Positions 1-6,807 of a DNA stretch of 7,517 nucleotides are shown piece by piece. The DNA comes from an uncultured bacterium. Its GTDB lineage: Bacteria > Patescibacteriota > Patescibacteriia > 2-12-FULL-60-25. The stretch is taken from contig CALBSL010000090.1 in assembly GCA_937968025.1 (NCBI GenBank), forward strand, positions 1 through 7,517, given 5' to 3'. The notes beneath the pieces are model-generated. The model saw nothing but the letters and a program-made list of their open reading frames with translations. It ran no database searches and was not told the origin of the DNA. The first letter of the stretch is position 1, and each line of letters begins with the position of its first letter. A program made the position numbers and the translations under genes.

Positions 1-1009
1 ATCGCGCGAAGGATTCAGCGTTATTTCCGATATTTGGAACTTCTACTTGATACAGGCCGCCATCGCTCACGACACGTAATCGACCATCTGGAAGAAGGAT
101 CTTTTCATAAGCAAGAATCGGGAGTTCCTGCGCCGCTTGTTGCCAGTTTTTTGAAGTGACGACGAAGTCCGGTGTGGACGTAGCGGTTGGAGGCGGGACG
201 AGTTTTGGCGCTGGGAGCGGCTCGGGAGTCAGAATAGGAGTGAGGCCAAGGGGCTCTACGGGCTTTGGTGGTACTGCCGGTTTCGTGGGAGCGGGTTTTG
301 GGATGGGTTTTGCAGGGGGGACGGGAGCTGGTTTAGGAGCGGGTTTAGGTGCCGGAACGGGGACCGGCTTCGGAACGGGCTTCGGGATTGGCTTCGGGAC
401 GGGTTTTGGAGCTGGTTTAGGTACGGGCTTTGGAATTGGGACGGGTTTCGGCTGAGGGGGAGGTGGCTGTACAGGTTCCGGAGTCGGTTTGGCGGGAGCT
501 GGTGGCGGCGGAACGACCGGCAGTGGTCGTGCAGCTGGCTCGAGAAGGATGTCGAGCAGCTCCGGGTGATGTAACGGAAGCCAAATTCGCAAACGTTTTG
601 TCGGATCCACGTACCAATAGGTCCCAGCATGCACGATGAAGGCGCCGCGGAATTTTGCGGTCGTTGCGGCATCAATCGCGTATCGATCCGGGCCGATAGG
701 GTCTGTGCCGGCGAGTACTTCCAAGAAATCCGTAAGGCCATCGCCGTCCGTATCCTCGCGTTCAGGGCTTGTGCCAATGCCTCGTTCAAAGAGATCCACT
801 AAACCATCAATGTCCTGATCTTCTTCTAAAACAAGTTGAGGAATATCAATAGGTATAGCTTCAAGTTCGAGACGAGTGACGGAGATGGCGCGAGCACGGA
901 TGCGTTCAACCATCGTTTCTGGCGATGATGTTGAGGCGGACGCATGCGAAACGACGCTCGAAAAAAAGAGCAGGAAGCTCACGAGTACCAAGGGCGCTCT
1001 TCGTGACAT
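1..1009 (-). CDS. Secreted/surface protein with TSP3-like Ca-binding motifs and Pro-Lys-rich linker (3' end cut by window edge)
   Basis: I read this frame by reverse-complementing the window; it stays open for 336 codons from ATG (1009-1007) to base 1. Residues 1-25 look like a signal peptide: basic MSRR, a hydrophobic stretch LVLVSFLLFFSSVV, and an A-S-A site before S26. Residues 64-75 (DQDIDGLVDLFE) and 86-97 (DTDGDGLTDFLE), followed by GTDP, match the DxDxDGLxD calcium-binding pattern of thrombospondin type 3 repeats. Residues 119-152 contain GTYWYVDPTKRLRIWL, which resembles a WYVNP-type segment I associate with CPR surface proteins (recalled, not searched). Residues 161-279 are a Pro/Lys-rich linker, and a non-repetitive segment from about 280 (DFVVTSKNWQQ) begins another domain. 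I infer an exported, calcium-stabilised cell-surface or wall-spanning protein; its ligand is unknown. A promoter sits immediately upstream and no Shine-Dalgarno is visible. Confidence 0.85.
   Translation of the reverse strand, partial: MSRRAPLVLVSFLLFFSSVVSHASASTSSPETMVERIRARAISVTRLELEAIPIDIPQLVLEEDQDIDGLVDLFERGIGTSPEREDTDGDGLTDFLEVLAGTDPIGPDRYAIDAATTAKFRGAFIVHAGTYWYVDPTKRLRIWLPLHHPELLDILLEPAARPLPVVPPPPAPAKPTPEPVQPPPPQPKPVPIPKPVPKPAPKPVPKPIPKPVPKPVPVPAPKPAPKPAPVPPAKPIPKPAPTKPAVPPKPVEPLGLTPILTPEPLPAPKLVPPPTATSTPDFVVTSKNWQQAAQELPILAYEKILLPDGRLRVVSDGGLYQVEVPNIGNNAESFAR
260..451 (-). repeat. KP-rich repeat tract in the surface protein (PKPV/PKPA/PKPI units)
   Basis: Minus-strand codons for residues about 187-250 repeat the pattern P-K-P-x, with x mostly V, A or I. 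At DNA level the + strand shows recurring units such as cttcgggacgggc and gagctggtttagg. The codons vary (CCG/CCC/CCA/CCT, AAA/AAG), so the repeat is conserved at protein level and partly degenerated at DNA level. Such a sequence would form an extended polyproline-like, positively charged rod that could cross a cell wall or S-layer. Unit number may vary between strains. Confidence 0.8.
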
Positions 1010-1015
1010 AGAGAG

Positions 1016-1024
1016 AGTATACCA
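1016..1024 (-). promoter_or_regulatory. Extended -10 promoter of the minus-strand surface protein
   Basis: On the minus strand the sequence reads TGG-TATACT-CTCTCT-ATG. TATACT matches the TATAAT consensus at 5 of 6 positions and is preceded by the TGn of an extended -10. Six bases separate it from the ATG at 1009, so the expected +1 is the A of the start codon, giving a leaderless mRNA. No good -35 lies at 17 bp; TGACAA occurs 19 bp upstream, on the opposite strand of the gap -35. Confidence 0.6.
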
Positions 1025-1040
1025 CGCAGTCGCATGAGCT

Positions 1041-1069
1041 TTGTCATCTGCGTTCATTCGACGTATGCT
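1041..1069 (+). promoter_or_regulatory. Promoter of gap-pgk-SIMPL operon (TTGTCA-N17-TATGCT)
   Basis: TTGTCA at 1041-1046 (5 of 6 to TTGACA) and TATGCT at 1064-1069 (4 of 6 to TATAAT) are exactly 17 bp apart. The -10 ends 8 nt before ATG 1078, so transcription should begin about 2 nt before the start codon. The promoter shares the 68-bp divergent spacer with the minus-strand gene. Confidence 0.6.
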
Positions 1070-1077
1070 TGAGACCT

Positions 1078-2088
1078 ATGCTGAAACTCGCTATCAATGG
1101 CTGTGGCCGTATCGGTCGTCATGCGCTCAAGCTGGCGACGGAGCTTGAGGGTCTCGAAGTGGTAGCCGTGAACGATCTCACTGATGCGGCGACGCTCGCG
1201 TATTTAGTGCGTCACGATACGGTCTATCGCACCTTTTCAAAAACCGTCACGAGTGAAGAAAAAGCCCTGATTATCGATGGAAAACACATTCCCGTGTATG
1301 CCGAGAAAGATCCGAGTCGACTGCCTTGGAAGGAGCTCGGTGTCGATGTTGTGCTTGAGTGTACGGGTCGATTTACCGATCGTGCTGGTGCTGAAGCGCA
1401 CATTCATGCGGGTGCGAAGCATGTGATTGTATCCGCCCCAGCAAAAAGCGATGATATTCCGACGTTTGTCTTGGGGGTAAATGATGCGGCGCTCACGGGT
1501 AAAGAAGACATTGTGAGTAACGCAAGCTGCACCACAAACAGTCTCGCACCGGTGATGGCCATCATGCAGGGGGCGTTTGGTATCAAAAAGTCTCTCATGA
1601 CGACCGTGCATTCGTACACGGCATCGCAAGTATTGCAGGACGGTCCAGCAAAAGATCTTCGCGAGGCTCGCGCGGCGGCAGAAAACATTGTTCCCACAAC
1701 GACGGGCGCCGCCAAGGCCGTTGGTCGAGTGCTTCCTTCGCTCAAATCAACGTTTGATGGGTTGTCTATTCGTGTTCCAACGCCGGTGGTGTCGCTGTCA
1801 GATTGTACGCTGTTGTTAGCGCGATCAGTGACGGTGGAAGAGGTGAACCAGGTATTCATTCAGGCGGCAGAAAGTCAGGCGTGGCAAGGCGTGCTTTCGG
1901 TGACCGATGAGCCGCTCGTTTCCTCTGATTTTATTGGGAATCCGGCGTCGTGTATCGTGGATCTTTCGCTGACACGGGTCGTTGATGGAGACCTCGTGAA
2001 GGTTGTGGCTTGGTACGATAACGAATGGGGATATACCAACCGCTTGCTTGAACTTGCGCTCTTACTGGGGGAGCGATCACAGCGATAA
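1078..2088 (+). CDS. gap: Glyceraldehyde-3-phosphate dehydrogenase, type I
   Basis: This cytoplasmic glycolytic enzyme oxidises glyceraldehyde-3-phosphate with NAD+ and phosphate to 1,3-bisphosphoglycerate. The 336-residue product has the usual family length. It shows the Rossmann loop NGCGRIGR (7-14), Asp33 at the end of the second strand (VNDLTD, a sign of NAD rather than NADP use), the catalytic motif SNASCTTN with Cys151, and His178 in TTVHSYT. It also has PTTTGAAKAVG (206-216) and the C-terminal WYDNEWGYTNR (312-322). I chose ATG 1078 over an in-frame TTG at 1069, because that TTG overlaps the predicted -10 and adds only MRP before the conserved start. The loop after the catalytic His reads TASQVLQDGP where many bacterial enzymes have TNDQRILDLP, so the cofactor-side Leu is Gly here. 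It is the first gene of an operon; pgk starts 6 bp downstream. Confidence 0.97.
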   Translation: MLKLAINGCGRIGRHALKLATELEGLEVVAVNDLTDAATLAYLVRHDTVYRTFSKTVTSEEKALIIDGKHIPVYAEKDPSRLPWKELGVDVVLECTGRFTDRAGAEAHIHAGAKHVIVSAPAKSDDIPTFVLGVNDAALTGKEDIVSNASCTTNSLAPVMAIMQGAFGIKKSLMTTVHSYTASQVLQDGPAKDLREARAAAENIVPTTTGAAKAVGRVLPSLKSTFDGLSIRVPTPVVSLSDCTLLLARSVTVEEVNQVFIQAAESQAWQGVLSVTDEPLVSSDFIGNPASCIVDLSLTRVVDGDLVKVVAWYDNEWGYTNRLLELALLLGERSQR

Positions 2089-2094
2089 CGAGCT

Positions 2095-3300
2095 ATGAAG
2101 CTTCGTACTTTGCCGGCAAAACTTGATTCCTGGGAGGGGAAACGTGTCCTCCTGCGGGTCGATTGGAATGTTTCGTTTGAAGGAGCGCTTGATGGCGAGT
2201 CGCTGCTTCGGTTGACACGGTCGATACCCGTTCTTCATCGTCTGACGGAGGCGGGTGCTCGAGTGGTGATTCTGACGCACTGCGGTCGTCCTGCTTCAGC
2301 ACGAGACCGACAGTACTCGACCGAACACCTGATTCCCTTGTTGAAACGAGTGGGAATTCGTGTCGTCTGGCATGATGTGGATCTCTCTTCCGCAGAAGAA
2401 CGCGAGCATCTTGTGCAAGCGATTGATCATGCCAAACCGGGAACGGTTCATCTGCTCGAAAATATCCGGTTTTATTCTGGGGAAGAGAAGAATTTGAAGT
2501 CATTTGCTAAGCAGATCGCCTCGCTAGGAGAGGTGTACGTGAACGATGCGTTCTCGGTGTCACATCGTGCGCATGCAAGCATCTTGGGGGTCACGCAGCA
2601 TCTTGATTCATACGCTGGACCAGGATTCTGTGAGGAAATTGAAGCCCTCAAGCCGTTTGTCAAAAAAGCAACGGCGGCAGATACGCCAACGATCGCTTTC
2701 TTTGGCGGAAAGAAGCTCTCAGGGAAAAAAGAACCCATTCTTCAGCTGATGAAGACGGCGCAGAAGGTGTATCTCGGGGGAGCGATGGCGCTCGCTGGTG
2801 AGGCAGCGAAAGGGCGATCGCTTGGACGATCCTATCTCGAACCAGGTCAAGAACGCTTTGCGAAGCAGTTGCTCGCCGCAAAAAACGTGGTGTTTCCTCT
2901 CGACTACGTGGTGGTCAATGATCTGAATCCGGAGGCAAAAACACGCATTTCAGATGGATCAGATATCGCGGCAAAGGAGTATATCGTCGATGTGGGCCCC
3001 CGAACGTTGATTCTGTGGGCAGAAGCGATTCGTTCAGCGAAGCGAGCGCTCTGGAATGGTCCAATGGGTATTGCTGAAATCGATCCATTTGGGGCTGGAT
3101 CACGTGCACTTGCTCGTTATTTGGGGTACATTGCTCCGAAAGCAAAGACGGTTGTGGGTGGGGGAGACACGATCCCGATTCTGGTTCAGGCGGGTGTCAT
3201 GGATCGGCTTTCATTCGTTTCTACCGGGGGAGGGGCGCTCCTCGACTATCTCGTTCGAGGGGAGGCGCTTCCAGGCATTAAACCACTTCTTCATCGCTAA
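2095..3300 (+). CDS. pgk: Phosphoglycerate kinase
   Basis: The product transfers the acyl phosphate of 1,3-bisphosphoglycerate to ADP, making ATP and 3-phosphoglycerate, and so consumes the product of the upstream gap. At 401 residues it has normal length. N-terminal substrate-domain motifs are RVDWNVSFE (21-29, usually RVDFNVP), THCGRP (61-66), LLENIRFYSGEEKN (120-133) and VNDAFSVSHRAHAS (149-162). C-terminal nucleotide-domain motifs are FFGGKKLSGKK (202-212, usually GGAKVSDK), WNGPMG (320-325), GGGDT (355-359) and STGGGALLDYL (376-386). The variations Phe to Trp in the first motif and GGKKL are conservative but distinctive. It sits 6 bp after gap and 2 bp before the SIMPL gene. No Shine-Dalgarno is visible, so translation may depend on coupling to the gene before. 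Confidence 0.97.
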   Translation: MKLRTLPAKLDSWEGKRVLLRVDWNVSFEGALDGESLLRLTRSIPVLHRLTEAGARVVILTHCGRPASARDRQYSTEHLIPLLKRVGIRVVWHDVDLSSAEEREHLVQAIDHAKPGTVHLLENIRFYSGEEKNLKSFAKQIASLGEVYVNDAFSVSHRAHASILGVTQHLDSYAGPGFCEEIEALKPFVKKATAADTPTIAFFGGKKLSGKKEPILQLMKTAQKVYLGGAMALAGEAAKGRSLGRSYLEPGQERFAKQLLAAKNVVFPLDYVVVNDLNPEAKTRISDGSDIAAKEYIVDVGPRTLILWAEAIRSAKRALWNGPMGIAEIDPFGAGSRALARYLGYIAPKAKTVVGGGDTIPILVQAGVMDRLSFVSTGGGALLDYLVRGEALPGIKPLLHR

Positions 3301-3302
3301 TT

Positions 3303-4070
3303 ATGGCCAACATTTCATTCAAAGAACAACCAGTTTTTTCCGTGCTTATCGGGGCGTTGCTCGTTGTGCTTACGGCATTTGCAGGTGTACGTACGTGGAA
3401 CGCGGTCCTTGAACAAAAATATATCGGGAAGCCCGCAACGGTGCGCGATACGATCACGATCGATGGTGTCGGCAAGGTGACGGCGAAGCCAACGCTCGCC
3501 CTCGTGCAGTTCGGTGTGGTGACTCAGGGTGCCACGGCGGCAGCAGCTCAGCGAGATAACTCGTCGAAGATGAACGCCGTGATTCAGGCGATGCAGGAGT
3601 TGGGTGTGAAAAAGGATGATATCGAAACCTCGGGCTACTATCTCAACCCGAACTACAACTACGACAAATCTCCCTATACCATTATTGGGTATTCAGTGAA
3701 CCAGAACGTCTCTGTGAAAGTTCGTGATTTTGAGAAGATTGGGCAGGTCTTGGAGCGTGGTGTCGCCCTTGGTATCAATCAGGTCAACACTGTACAGTTC
3801 TCGATCGATGATCCAACCTCACTTCGCGATGATGCTCGCATGAAGGCTCTCGAAGACGCGCGCAAGAAGGCTGACGCTTTGGCAGAAGCGCTCGATGTCG
3901 ACGTGGTTCGTGTTGTCTCCTTTGCGGAATCTCCGGCCAACGTGCCGGGTCCTGTGCCGATGTACTATCGTGAAGCGGCTATTTCCGCCGATGCTGGCTC
4001 AGCACCAACCATTCAATCCGGTACGCAAGACGTAGAAATGAACGTGTCCGTCACATTCGAGATTCGGTAG
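3303..4070 (+). CDS. SIMPL (DUF541) domain membrane-anchored protein
   Basis: The 255-residue protein starts with a short cytoplasmic stretch and one hydrophobic segment (about 11-31, VFSVLIGALLVVLTAFAGV). No lipobox Cys is present, so I infer a signal anchor with the rest outside the membrane. Residues 50-255 match the SIMPL/DUF541 family: VGKVTAKPTLALVQFGV (56-72), LGVKKDDIETSGYYLNPNYNY (100-120), IGYSVNQNVSVKVRDFEKIG (128-147), then FSIDDP and DARMKALEDARKKADALAEAL (177-197). Family members are periplasmic or outer-face proteins often linked to stress or envelope phenotypes; the precise activity is unknown. The gene starts 2 bp after the pgk stop and is followed by a terminator, so it should be cotranscribed with two glycolytic genes, which is not an obvious functional partnership. 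Family assignment is firm; function is not. Confidence 0.9.
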   Translation: MANISFKEQPVFSVLIGALLVVLTAFAGVRTWNAVLEQKYIGKPATVRDTITIDGVGKVTAKPTLALVQFGVVTQGATAAAAQRDNSSKMNAVIQAMQELGVKKDDIETSGYYLNPNYNYDKSPYTIIGYSVNQNVSVKVRDFEKIGQVLERGVALGINQVNTVQFSIDDPTSLRDDARMKALEDARKKADALAEALDVDVVRVVSFAESPANVPGPVPMYYREAAISADAGSAPTIQSGTQDVEMNVSVTFEIR

Positions 4071-4081
4071 ACGATCATCCG

Positions 4082-4111
4082 CCGCCGCTCCATAGTTTGG
4101 AGCGGCGGTTT
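4082..4111 (+). terminator. Intrinsic terminator of the gap-pgk-SIMPL operon
   Basis: A perfect 10-bp GC-rich stem, CCGCCGCTCC (4082-4091) with GGAGCGGCGG (4099-4108), encloses a 7-nt loop (atagttt) and is followed by only three T residues (4109-4111) before GTGATAG. It begins 11 bp after the TAG of the SIMPL gene. The short U tract may make it leaky, allowing some read-through into eno. The loop and right arm overlap the place where the eno -35 would be. Confidence 0.8.
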
Positions 4112-4124
4112 GTGATAGTATACA
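4097..4124 (+). promoter_or_regulatory. Promoter of eno (-10 TATACA, weak -35)
   Basis: TATACA at 4119-4124 (4 of 6 to TATAAT) lies exactly 6 nt before ATG 4131, so the predicted +1 is the A of the start codon. A poor -35 candidate, TTGGAG (4097-4102), lies 16 bp upstream in the loop and right arm of the terminator hairpin. The -10 is more convincing than the -35. Confidence 0.5.
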
Positions 4125-4130
4125 GAGCGT

Positions 4131-5414
4131 ATGTTCTTTTCACGATCGAAGATCGCTGACGTTCGCGCGCGCGAAATTCTGGACTCTCGCGGCAATCCAA
4201 CGGTGGCCTGTCGCGTCACTCTGCGTTCCGGGGCGACCGCGGAAGCCTCGGTACCTTCTGGTGCGTCAACGGGCGTGCACGAGGCGTGGGAGCTTCGTGA
4301 CGGTGGCAAGCGCTATGGTGGCAAAGGCGTGCTGAAAGCCATCAAACACGTGAATGAATCCATCGCCCCAGTTCTTCGTGGGATCGATGTGATGCGGCAA
4401 GCGGATATCGATCATGTGATGATCGAGCTTGATGGAACGCCAAACAAAAAGCGCTTGGGGGCGAATGCGCTCCTGGCCGTTTCATTGGCGTGTGCAGAAG
4501 TCGCCGCGGTTGAACGCCGCCTGCCACTCTGGCGTTCCCTTCGTGAGACGTTTTCGTTTGAGCATGAGCCATCGCTCCCGATCGCAACCATGAACGTGTT
4601 GAATGGTGGGGCGCATGCGCATTGGTCGATGGATGTGCAAGAGTGCATGATCGTTCCGAAGCAAAAAACCATGGCCGATCGTATTCGTGCTGGTGCCGAG
4701 ATTTTTAGCGCGCTTCGTGAGCTGTTGGGAGAAGAGGGGTTTGCTACCACCGTGGGAGACGAGGGCGGATTCGCTCCGAGATTTCCTTCGGCGGAGGAGG
4801 GATTTGCCACGCTCGCACAAGCGGTGAAGCGAAGCGGCTACAAGCTTGGGAAAGACGTGGCCTTCGCTGTTGATGTCGCGAGTTCTGAGCTGTATGACGA
4901 ACGCAAAAAACAGTATCGATTTCGCACAGAGGGGCAGACCTACTCAGCGAATGACCTCTTGAAGCGCTATGTGGCATGGCAAGACCGCTACTCATTCGAG
5001 TCCATCGAAGATCCATTCGCGGAAGACGATTGGAAGGCGTGGGCACAGGCATTGCCGGTGCTGGGAAAGCGTTCGGTGATTGTCGGTGATGATTTTCTTG
5101 TGACAAACACGGAACGGCTCAAGCGCGCCATCGATGAACACGCGGCGAATGCTATTCTGATCAAAGTGAACCAGATTGGAACGGTGACAGAGTCCGTTGA
5201 CGCCATCACGCTCGCGCATGCGTCAGGTTGGAAAACGTCGATCTCGCATCGATCTGGAGAAACAGCAGACACCTTTATCGCGGATCTGGCGGTGGCGTGC
5301 GGATCAGAATATATCAAGACTGGTTCGCTCAGCCGTTCAGAACGTGTCGAGAAGTACAATCGTTTACTGGAGATCGAAGAAGAAATGGCTTCAATTGGCC
5401 GCAAGAGCTGGTAG
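4131..5414 (+). CDS. eno: Enolase (phosphopyruvate hydratase)
   Basis: Enolase dehydrates 2-phosphoglycerate to phosphoenolpyruvate in the cytoplasm with Mg2+. The 427 residues match the family length. Visible motifs are ILDSRGNPTV (16-25), SGASTGVHEA (43-52, substrate loop), NVLNGGAHA (155-163, His162) and QECMIVP with Glu171. GDEGGFAP (209-216) holds the catalytic acid Glu211. The Mg ligands are Asp248 (AVDVASSE), Glu293 (SIEDPF) and Asp320 (VGDDFLVTN). The signature ILIKVNQIGTVTE (342-354) carries the catalytic base Lys345, followed by SHRSGETAD (372-380) and KTGSLSRSERVEKYN (396-410). All catalytic residues are present. Odd points are HWSM after GGAHA, where the family usually has DN-type residues, and SLSR where AP/APSR is common. 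The start is ATG 4131, just after the -10 element, with no Shine-Dalgarno. Stop TAG; miaB begins 40 bp on. Confidence 0.97.
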   Translation: MFFSRSKIADVRAREILDSRGNPTVACRVTLRSGATAEASVPSGASTGVHEAWELRDGGKRYGGKGVLKAIKHVNESIAPVLRGIDVMRQADIDHVMIELDGTPNKKRLGANALLAVSLACAEVAAVERRLPLWRSLRETFSFEHEPSLPIATMNVLNGGAHAHWSMDVQECMIVPKQKTMADRIRAGAEIFSALRELLGEEGFATTVGDEGGFAPRFPSAEEGFATLAQAVKRSGYKLGKDVAFAVDVASSELYDERKKQYRFRTEGQTYSANDLLKRYVAWQDRYSFESIEDPFAEDDWKAWAQALPVLGKRSVIVGDDFLVTNTERLKRAIDEHAANAILIKVNQIGTVTESVDAITLAHASGWKTSISHRSGETADTFIADLAVACGSEYIKTGSLSRSERVEKYNRLLEIEEEMASIGRKSW

Positions 5415-5416
5415 GC

Positions 5417-5445
5417 TTGCCAATGGAGACCATCTTCGCTTGAAT
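5417..5445 (+). promoter_or_regulatory. miaB: Candidate promoter of miaB (TTGCCA-N17-TTGAAT)
   Basis: TTGCCA (5417-5422, 5 of 6 to TTGACA) begins 2 bp after the eno stop codon, and TTGAAT (5440-5445, 4 of 6) follows after exactly 17 bp. Nine bases separate it from ATG 5455, predicting a leader of about 3 nt. It explains the 40-bp eno-miaB gap, but read-through from eno is equally possible because no terminator lies between the genes. Confidence 0.45.
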
Positions 5446-5454
5446 ACGCGGCAT

Positions 5455-6804
5455 ATGTCATCGCCGCGTTTTCATATTACGACCTATGGGTGTCAGATGA
5501 ATAAAAACGACTCAGAACGCATCGCAGGATTATTGTCTTCCTTGGGTTTTGAGGCGACGGACGATGAGCGTGAGGCGGATCTCATCTTGATTAACACCTG
5601 CAGCGTACGGCAATCTGCCGAAGATCGATTATTTGGATCTCAAGAGAAGTATCTCGAGTATAAAAAAACTCGCCCTCGACTGCTCGTAGCGATGACCGGC
5701 TGCATGCCCGGACGAGACAAGACGGGCGAATTCCGCAAGCGACTGCCTGCAACGGATCTCTATTTTCCAACCCCGGACATGATCCATCTCCCGCGCTGGA
5801 TCGCTGAGCTGCGCCCCGAGCTCGTGAACTCCGCCTCGCTCGAAGAAGATTATCTCAAGATCCGCCCCTTGCGCGCGCCATCCGTGCAGGCGTATGTGAC
5901 GATTCAAACGGGATGCAATAAGTTTTGCACCTATTGCGTGGTTCCGTATGCGCGAGGACTCGAGAAGAATCGACCGGTTCGAGATATTCTCGAGGAGTGT
6001 CGCGGGCTCGTACAGCAAGGAATCATTGAGATCACCCTGTTAGGGCAGACGGTGAATTCGTTTCGAGCCGCTGATCCAGAGTCATTTTCTTCAACGAACC
6101 CATACAAGGATCATTTTGCCGCTCTTTTGTGGGAAATCAACCAGCTTGAGGGGCTTCAGCGTCTGCATTGGACGGCCGCTCATCCGCTCTCAATGACGGA
6201 TGAAGTGATCGATGCGCTCGCGTTGCCGAAACAGTTGAACTACCTTCATTTACCCGTGCAGTCGGGGAGTTCTGAGGTATTGCGTCGCATGAATCGCAAG
6301 TACACACGCGAGCAGTATCTTGAGTGTATTCGCAAGATTCGAACACGTGTTCCAGGAATAGCGCTCGGTACCGATATTATTGTGGGCTTTTCGGGTGAAA
6401 CCGCCGAGCAGTTTGAAGAAACGCTCTCGCTCTATCGCGAGGTTGAGTTTGATATTTCCTATAACGCGCAGTATTCGCCTCGTTCAGGCACGCTTGGCAT
6501 CAAGCTGTATGCTGATGATGTGGCACCGGAAGAAAAGCGGCGACGTTGGGATGTGCTGCAAGCGCTGATGACGGAGATCTCGGAGCGCAAGAATGCACCA
6601 GCCGTGGGGCAAGAAACGATGGTGCTCGTCGAGAAGGTTGCGGATGGATTAGCGGTTGGCACCAATCGCGAGTACAAGGTATGTCGGTTTCCTTCGACGG
6701 ATAGCGGGTTGGTTGGACGTCAGGTTCCCGTTCGTATTCTCCGAGCAAAGACGTGGGTACTTGACGGTCAGTTGCAAGAAAAACACGCCGAGGAGGGCGT
6801 GTAG
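5455..6804 (+). CDS. miaB: tRNA-2-methylthio-N6-dimethylallyladenosine synthase (MiaB)
   Basis: MiaB is a radical-SAM methylthiotransferase that adds a methylthio group to i6A at position 37 of tRNAs reading U-starting codons. The 449-residue product has the family's three domains. The N-terminal UPF0004 domain has Cys13 (TYGCQMNKNDSE), Cys49 (NTCSVR) and Cys83 (TGCMPGR), which bind the auxiliary cluster. The radical-SAM core has Cys154, Cys158 and Cys161 (TGCNKFCTYCVVPYARG), then LPVQSGSSEVLRRMNRKYT (266-284), DIIVGFSGET (307-316) and YSPRSGT (340-346). A C-terminal TRAM domain spans about 383-440. YGCQMN and CVVPYARG favour MiaB over RimO or MtaB. I chose ATG 5455 because the frame is also open 86 codons upstream but that stretch overlaps eno and lacks family similarity. 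Its i6A substrate requires MiaA, which is not in this window. The last codons form part of a hairpin that acts as a terminator for the opposite strand. Confidence 0.95.
   Translation: MSSPRFHITTYGCQMNKNDSERIAGLLSSLGFEATDDEREADLILINTCSVRQSAEDRLFGSQEKYLEYKKTRPRLLVAMTGCMPGRDKTGEFRKRLPATDLYFPTPDMIHLPRWIAELRPELVNSASLEEDYLKIRPLRAPSVQAYVTIQTGCNKFCTYCVVPYARGLEKNRPVRDILEECRGLVQQGIIEITLLGQTVNSFRAADPESFSSTNPYKDHFAALLWEINQLEGLQRLHWTAAHPLSMTDEVIDALALPKQLNYLHLPVQSGSSEVLRRMNRKYTREQYLECIRKIRTRVPGIALGTDIIVGFSGETAEQFEETLSLYREVEFDISYNAQYSPRSGTLGIKLYADDVAPEEKRRRWDVLQALMTEISERKNAPAVGQETMVLVEKVADGLAVGTNREYKVCRFPSTDSGLVGRQVPVRILRAKTWVLDGQLQEKHAEEGV
6776..6802 (-). terminator. Minus-strand intrinsic terminator inside the miaB 3' end
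   Basis: Read on the minus strand, ACACGCC-CTCCTC-GGCGTGT is followed by TTTTCTTGC: a perfect 7-bp stem, a 6-nt loop and a U-rich tail. On the plus strand the same hairpin is followed by AGCGATC, so it is not a normal U-tract terminator for miaB. Its polarity implies transcription arriving from the right on the minus strand. It lies 6 nt after the stop codon of the small ORF at 6808-6930. Confidence 0.6.
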
Positions 6805-6807
6805 CGA

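Noticed and set aside
156..455. Plus-strand Gly-rich ORF of 99 residues (GFGTGFG repeats)
   Set aside because: It is the complementary shadow of the KP repeat: the minus-strand frame has a signal peptide, calcium motifs and continues open for 336 codons.
1069..1077. TTG start for gap giving MRP at the N-terminus
   Set aside because: The codon overlaps the predicted -10 element and would lie upstream of the transcript start; ATG 1078 matches the family start.
5197..5454. 86-codon N-terminal extension of MiaB
   Set aside because: It lies inside eno in another frame, has no family similarity, and the conserved YGCQMN motif begins naturally after ATG 5455.
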